NCBI GenBank assembly: GCA_002389705.1
Contig: DGQJ01000210.1
Coordinates: 1 to 8,060 of the forward strand
Direction of reading: 5' to 3'
Length of the DNA stretch: 8,060 nucleotides
Source of the DNA: Bacteroidales bacterium UBA4417
GTDB taxonomy: Bacteria; Bacteroidota; Bacteroidia; Bacteroidales; UBA4417
Shown here in pieces: positions 5,359 through 8,060 of this stretch. The notes beneath the pieces are model-generated. The model saw only the letters and a list, made by a program, of their open reading frames with translations, was not told where the DNA came from and did not search any database. Position numbers and translations under genes: made by a program. The stretch's first letter is position 1. Each line of letters opens with the position of its first letter.

Positions 5359-5442
5359 ATGAAGAAAATTAAAATTTCTTTTATACCTTTCTGAGTTGTT
5401 AGTGGTTTGATAGGTGTAGCCGCAACCAATAATTGTATTTAA
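5359..5442 (+). pseudogene. Possible short peptide interrupted by one TGA
   Basis: ATG 5359 encodes MKKIKISFIPF and then hits TGA (5392-5394). The same frame resumes with VVSGLIGVAATNNCI and ends at TAA 5440-5442. Read through, it would be a 27-codon basic-hydrophobic peptide of signal-peptide type with a terminal cysteine near the end. It lies in the leader of the antiporter gene. It could be a decayed gene remnant, a leader peptide of 11 residues, or chance. There is no evidence for recoding. Confidence 0.2.
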
Positions 5443-5465
5443 AATTCAACCGGAATTAAAAAGTA

Positions 5466-6926
5466 ATGATTTTAACTACCGAAAATATATTATTTATAGG
5501 GTCCGTACTCCTGTTCATCTCCTTGATAGCGGGCAAAACCTCGTTCAGGTTCGGAGTGCCGGTTCTGGTCTTTTTTATTGCCATTGGCATGCTGGCCGGT
5601 TCCGAAGGCATTGGCGGGATTTATTACGATAACCCGAAAACAGCCCAGTTTATCGGAATTGTGGCTCTCAATTTTATACTTTTCTCAGGCGGGCTCGATA
5701 CCGACATTAAATCCATAAGACCCGTGTTGTGGCAGGGGCTTACTTTATCTACCCTCGGGGTTTTGATTACCGCGGTGAGTGTAGGCATATTTGTGTGGGC
5801 CGTAACCGATTTTTCTATTTACGAAGGCTTGCTGCTGGGCTCCATAGTGTCGTCAACCGATTCGGCAGCCGTATTTTCTATCCTGCGTTCCAAAAGTATT
5901 GCCTTAAAAGGGAATCTCCGCCCCTTGCTGGAACTTGAAAGCGGTAGTAACGATCCCATAGCATACATTCTTACTATTGCCTTTACCGGTCTTGTCATGA
6001 ACCCGGATGCCGGTTTGTTAAGTATAATCCCTTTGTTTTTTCAGCAGTTACTTATTGGTGCGGTATCCGGATTTTTACTTGGAAAATTGGGTAAGCTGGT
6101 AATCAACAACATAAAGCTCGACTACGAAGGAATGTATATCGTGTTGGTTATTGCGCTCATGTTCTTTTGTTTTTCTGCTACCGATTTCCTGGGAGGAAAC
6201 GGTTTCCTGGCTGTTTACCTGCTTGCAGTGATGCTGGGTAAAGAAGAGTTGATTCATAAGCGGAAATACATAAAATCGTTCGATAGTTTTGCCTGGCTGA
6301 TGCAGATTGTACTCTTCCTGACGCTGGGATTGCTGGTATTCCCAAGTAAGATAGTTCCTGTAATTGGCATCGGTATAATAATATCCGTTTTTCTGATCGT
6401 GGTTGCCAGGCCCGTCGGTGTATTTTTAAGCCTGATTTTTTTCAGGGTGCAAAACCGCAGCCGCTGGTTTATTTCGTGGGTTGGCCTTCGGGGTGCCGTA
6501 CCGATTGTTTTTGCCACTTACCCGCTTTTGGCAGGAGCTGAGAAAGCCCAGATGATTTTTAACATCGTATTTTTTATATCGATAACATCGGTACTCGTAC
6601 AAGGTACTACTTTGCCGGTAGTTGCCCGCTGGCTGCACCTGGTATTGCCCGAAAAGCTGAAGCCGCGCACCCAGGCTGATCTTGAACTGAGTGATAGCAT
6701 TAAATCCATACTCACCGAAATAGTTATTCCGGCCGGATCGCCGGTTGTAGGGAAACAAATTGTAGAACTGGAATTGCCTAAAACCACCTTTATTTCGATC
6801 ATTCAGCGTGGCGAACAGTTTATTACCCCCAACGGATCAACTTCCCTGGCCGGGAATGACAAACTTTTTGTGTTATCCGAAAATGCTGATTCGCTCAAAA
6901 AAGTATTCCTTTGTTTGAATTGCTGA
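5466..6926 (+). CDS. nhaP2: K+(Na+)/H+ antiporter of the CPA1 family with C-terminal RCK_C domain
   Basis: A 486-residue protein. Residues 1 to about 395 form 12-13 membrane helices of the Na_H_Exchanger type, which swaps cytoplasmic K+ or Na+ for protons across the inner membrane. Key signatures are FSGGLDTD (73-80), SIVSSTDSAAV (126-136), ESGSNDPIA (158-166, with the N162-D163 ion-binding pair typical of electroneutral CPA1 proteins), the conserved R315 region VVARPVG, and WVGLRGAVPI (338-347). Residues about 404-480 (DLELSDSI to VLSENADSL) form an RCK_C/TrkA-C regulatory domain that in relatives binds a nucleotide or other ligand. E. coli CvrA/NhaP2 is about 578 residues and carries a further CorC_HlyC domain, which is missing here. 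The symbol is by family similarity only; cation specificity is not shown. It has its own leader of 100 nt or more and faces the phosphofructokinase gene. Confidence 0.9.
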   Translation: MILTTENILFIGSVLLFISLIAGKTSFRFGVPVLVFFIAIGMLAGSEGIGGIYYDNPKTAQFIGIVALNFILFSGGLDTDIKSIRPVLWQGLTLSTLGVLITAVSVGIFVWAVTDFSIYEGLLLGSIVSSTDSAAVFSILRSKSIALKGNLRPLLELESGSNDPIAYILTIAFTGLVMNPDAGLLSIIPLFFQQLLIGAVSGFLLGKLGKLVINNIKLDYEGMYIVLVIALMFFCFSATDFLGGNGFLAVYLLAVMLGKEELIHKRKYIKSFDSFAWLMQIVLFLTLGLLVFPSKIVPVIGIGIIISVFLIVVARPVGVFLSLIFFRVQNRSRWFISWVGLRGAVPIVFATYPLLAGAEKAQMIFNIVFFISITSVLVQGTTLPVVARWLHLVLPEKLKPRTQADLELSDSIKSILTEIVIPAGSPVVGKQIVELELPKTTFISIIQRGEQFITPNGSTSLAGNDKLFVLSENADSLKKVFLCLNC

Positions 6927-6961
6927 GATTCAATTGCTGAGGCCGCTGAGGTTGCAAACAA

Positions 6962-6991
6962 AAAGCCCTGAACCATAGGGACCAAGGCTTT
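6962..6991. terminator. Possible weak bidirectional terminator between convergent genes
   Basis: AAAGCC (6962-6967) can pair with GGCTTT (6986-6991). The inner CCCT (6966-6969) and AGGG (6977-6980) offer an alternative hairpin around GAACCAT. A run of A on the left and TTTG on the right give some T after the stem on each strand. The two conformations compete and both are short, so this is a weak candidate in a 105-nt convergent gap. Confidence 0.3.
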
Positions 6992-7031
6992 GTCAAAGTA
7001 TAATCGGTGTTAAACCGGAGCAGGCAGGATT

Positions 7032-8060
7032 TTACCACTCCAGTATTTTCATAAAATCAAATTCTTCGGGGTTTTTAACATATTCGCGGGCAGCTTCCAT
7101 GTCGGCGGCAGTGAGGTACTGTATGCTGTCGAAAAATACCATGTGTGCTTTCTGGCTGTCCATGGTTACCATTCGGGTACGCACCTTGCCATGGCCATCT
7201 TCCAGGTCCTTGAGGAAAAGCGGGAATATGTCACCTGTCGGGTCGGAGCTAACCATACAACCGGTGAGCCCATCATCGAATATTTTCTTAACCCCGATGC
7301 CTAACAGGCTGCAATACAAAAGGTCCCACGCGGTTGGGGCAATACAGCGCAATTCGTATCCCATTTCAACCGGGCGGCTCTTCACATTTAAGCCAAGCTG
7401 TTTAAGACGTATCTGCAGCAACATGTTGTAAATGTGAGCTTTACTTACTGTGCCCAGTTCCGGATGCCCGTGCTCGTCGTAGGTAAACTGTATGCCCGAC
7501 GATTCTATTTCGTCGTCGCTCATAAAATGGAAAACTCCTTCGCTGACAATAGCAACGCCATAAGCAATGCCCAGTATTTTTCGCTTTATGATGGATGAAA
7601 TAATCAGGCGGGTTATTTTTTCGAGGGTCACCTTGGTTTTGTTAAACATTTCGGGGATGATAATCATCGGGTAGTGGCAGGCTGCCCCGATACCAAAAGC
7701 CAGGTGACCGGCTTCGCGGCCCATGGCCGAAACTACAAACCAGTTGCCCGAGGTGCGCGCATCTTCATAAATAGTACGCCCGATGCGAACGCCTTCCTGC
7801 TTTGCACTCTGGTACCCGAACGTAGGCTGTCCTTCCGGTAGCGGAAGGTCGTTGTCGATGGTTTTGGGTACATGAATATTCTGTATCGGGAATTTACGGT
7901 CGGCCAGGAATTTGGAGATACGGTTGGCAGTCGAAGCTGTGTCGTCGCCACCAATGGTTACCAGCAACTTAATATTATTTTTTACGAAAAAATTGGTTTT
8001 AAATTCGAGGTCGGCAGGCTTGTAACGGCTCATGCGCAACATGGATCCGCCAATGCTGAA
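7032..8060 (-). CDS. pfp: Phosphofructokinase, probably pyrophosphate-dependent (5' end off the right edge)
   Basis: The reverse strand is open from the window edge (first codons F-S-I-G-G-S) to TAA at 7034-7032: 342 codons visible, with the N-terminal nucleotide-binding part missing. It phosphorylates fructose 6-phosphate to the 1,6-bisphosphate in cytoplasmic glycolysis. Counting from the Met at 8042, motifs in order are TIGGDDTAS (29-37), HVPKTIDNDLP (57-67) with the catalytic TIDND, SAMGREAGHLA (105-115), and EMGYELRC for the sugar phosphate. ATP-dependent enzymes have Gly in place of the second Asp of GGDD and Gly in place of the Lys of PKTIDND. Having both Asp and Lys is the accepted signature of PPi as phosphate donor. 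The Met at 8042 is internal, since the GGS-x-L-x-x-SR-x-KP motif straddles it. The C-terminus EFDFMKILEW looks complete. Confidence 0.88.
   Translation of the reverse strand, partial: FSIGGSMLRMSRYKPADLEFKTNFFVKNNIKLLVTIGGDDTASTANRISKFLADRKFPIQNIHVPKTIDNDLPLPEGQPTFGYQSAKQEGVRIGRTIYEDARTSGNWFVVSAMGREAGHLAFGIGAACHYPMIIIPEMFNKTKVTLEKITRLIISSIIKRKILGIAYGVAIVSEGVFHFMSDDEIESSGIQFTYDEHGHPELGTVSKAHIYNMLLQIRLKQLGLNVKSRPVEMGYELRCIAPTAWDLLYCSLLGIGVKKIFDDGLTGCMVSSDPTGDIFPLFLKDLEDGHGKVRTRMVTMDSQKAHMVFFDSIQYLTAADMEAAREYVKNPEEFDFMKILEW

Noticed and set aside
6254..6802. Several overlapping minus-strand frames inside the antiporter gene
   Set aside because: They are antisense to highly conserved antiporter motifs (R315, WVGLRGAVPI) and give low-complexity products without motifs.
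1..8060. tRNA, rRNA, CRISPR array, phage or defence genes
   Set aside because: I looked for conserved T-arm/anticodon patterns, regularly spaced repeats, transposase/integrase motifs and nuclease or toxin-antitoxin motifs and found none.

Overview
The window looks like ordinary chromosome from a member of the Bacteroidota. The reasons are: -7 boxes of the TAnnTTTG type, no clear Shine-Dalgarno sequences, a DUF3788 protein, and a phosphofructokinase with pyrophosphate-type signatures. Base composition is moderate and even across the genes. I saw no transposase, integrase, phage gene, CRISPR array, tRNA or rRNA. Order and genus cannot be fixed from this sequence alone.

Layout from left to right. 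(1) 1-431, minus strand: the N-terminal 143 codons of an RND/MMPL-type membrane exporter that runs off the left edge. (2) 535-954, minus: a DUF3788 protein, followed by a compact intrinsic terminator (487-507). (3) 955-1189: a gene-poor gap with a small palindrome and a nested inverted-repeat structure (1018-1188) that resembles a short non-autonomous mobile element around a GC-rich hairpin. (4) 1190-3272, minus: a likely two-gene operon, with a class I SAM-dependent methyltransferase first and a UbiA-type membrane prenyltransferase homologue 28 nt downstream. (5) 3532-4353, plus: a secreted beta-propeller-like protein of unknown function, transcribed divergently from the methyltransferase. 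(6) 4354-5465, plus: small-gene territory holding a 114-aa secreted orphan with an exact -7 box, a 44-aa single-pass membrane protein, a long hairpin terminator, and a possible short peptide interrupted by one TGA. (7) 5466-6926, plus: a CPA1-family K+(Na+)/H+ antiporter with a C-terminal RCK_C (TrkA-C) domain. (8) 7032-8060, minus: a phosphofructokinase running off the right edge, with the GGDDT and PKTIDND signatures of the pyrophosphate-dependent enzymes.

How the genes relate. Most are independent housekeeping or envelope genes: ion homeostasis, glycolysis, membrane export and isoprenoid-type chemistry. The only likely operon is methyltransferase-UbiA. The antiporter and the phosphofructokinase converge. 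The two small proteins upstream of the antiporter are separated from it by a strong hairpin, so they are probably transcribed separately.

I did not find a convincing new multi-gene system. The best leads are the nested inverted-repeat element at 1018-1188, the pair of small orphan envelope proteins at 4602-5226, and the UbiA homologue that lacks the usual first Asp-rich motif.
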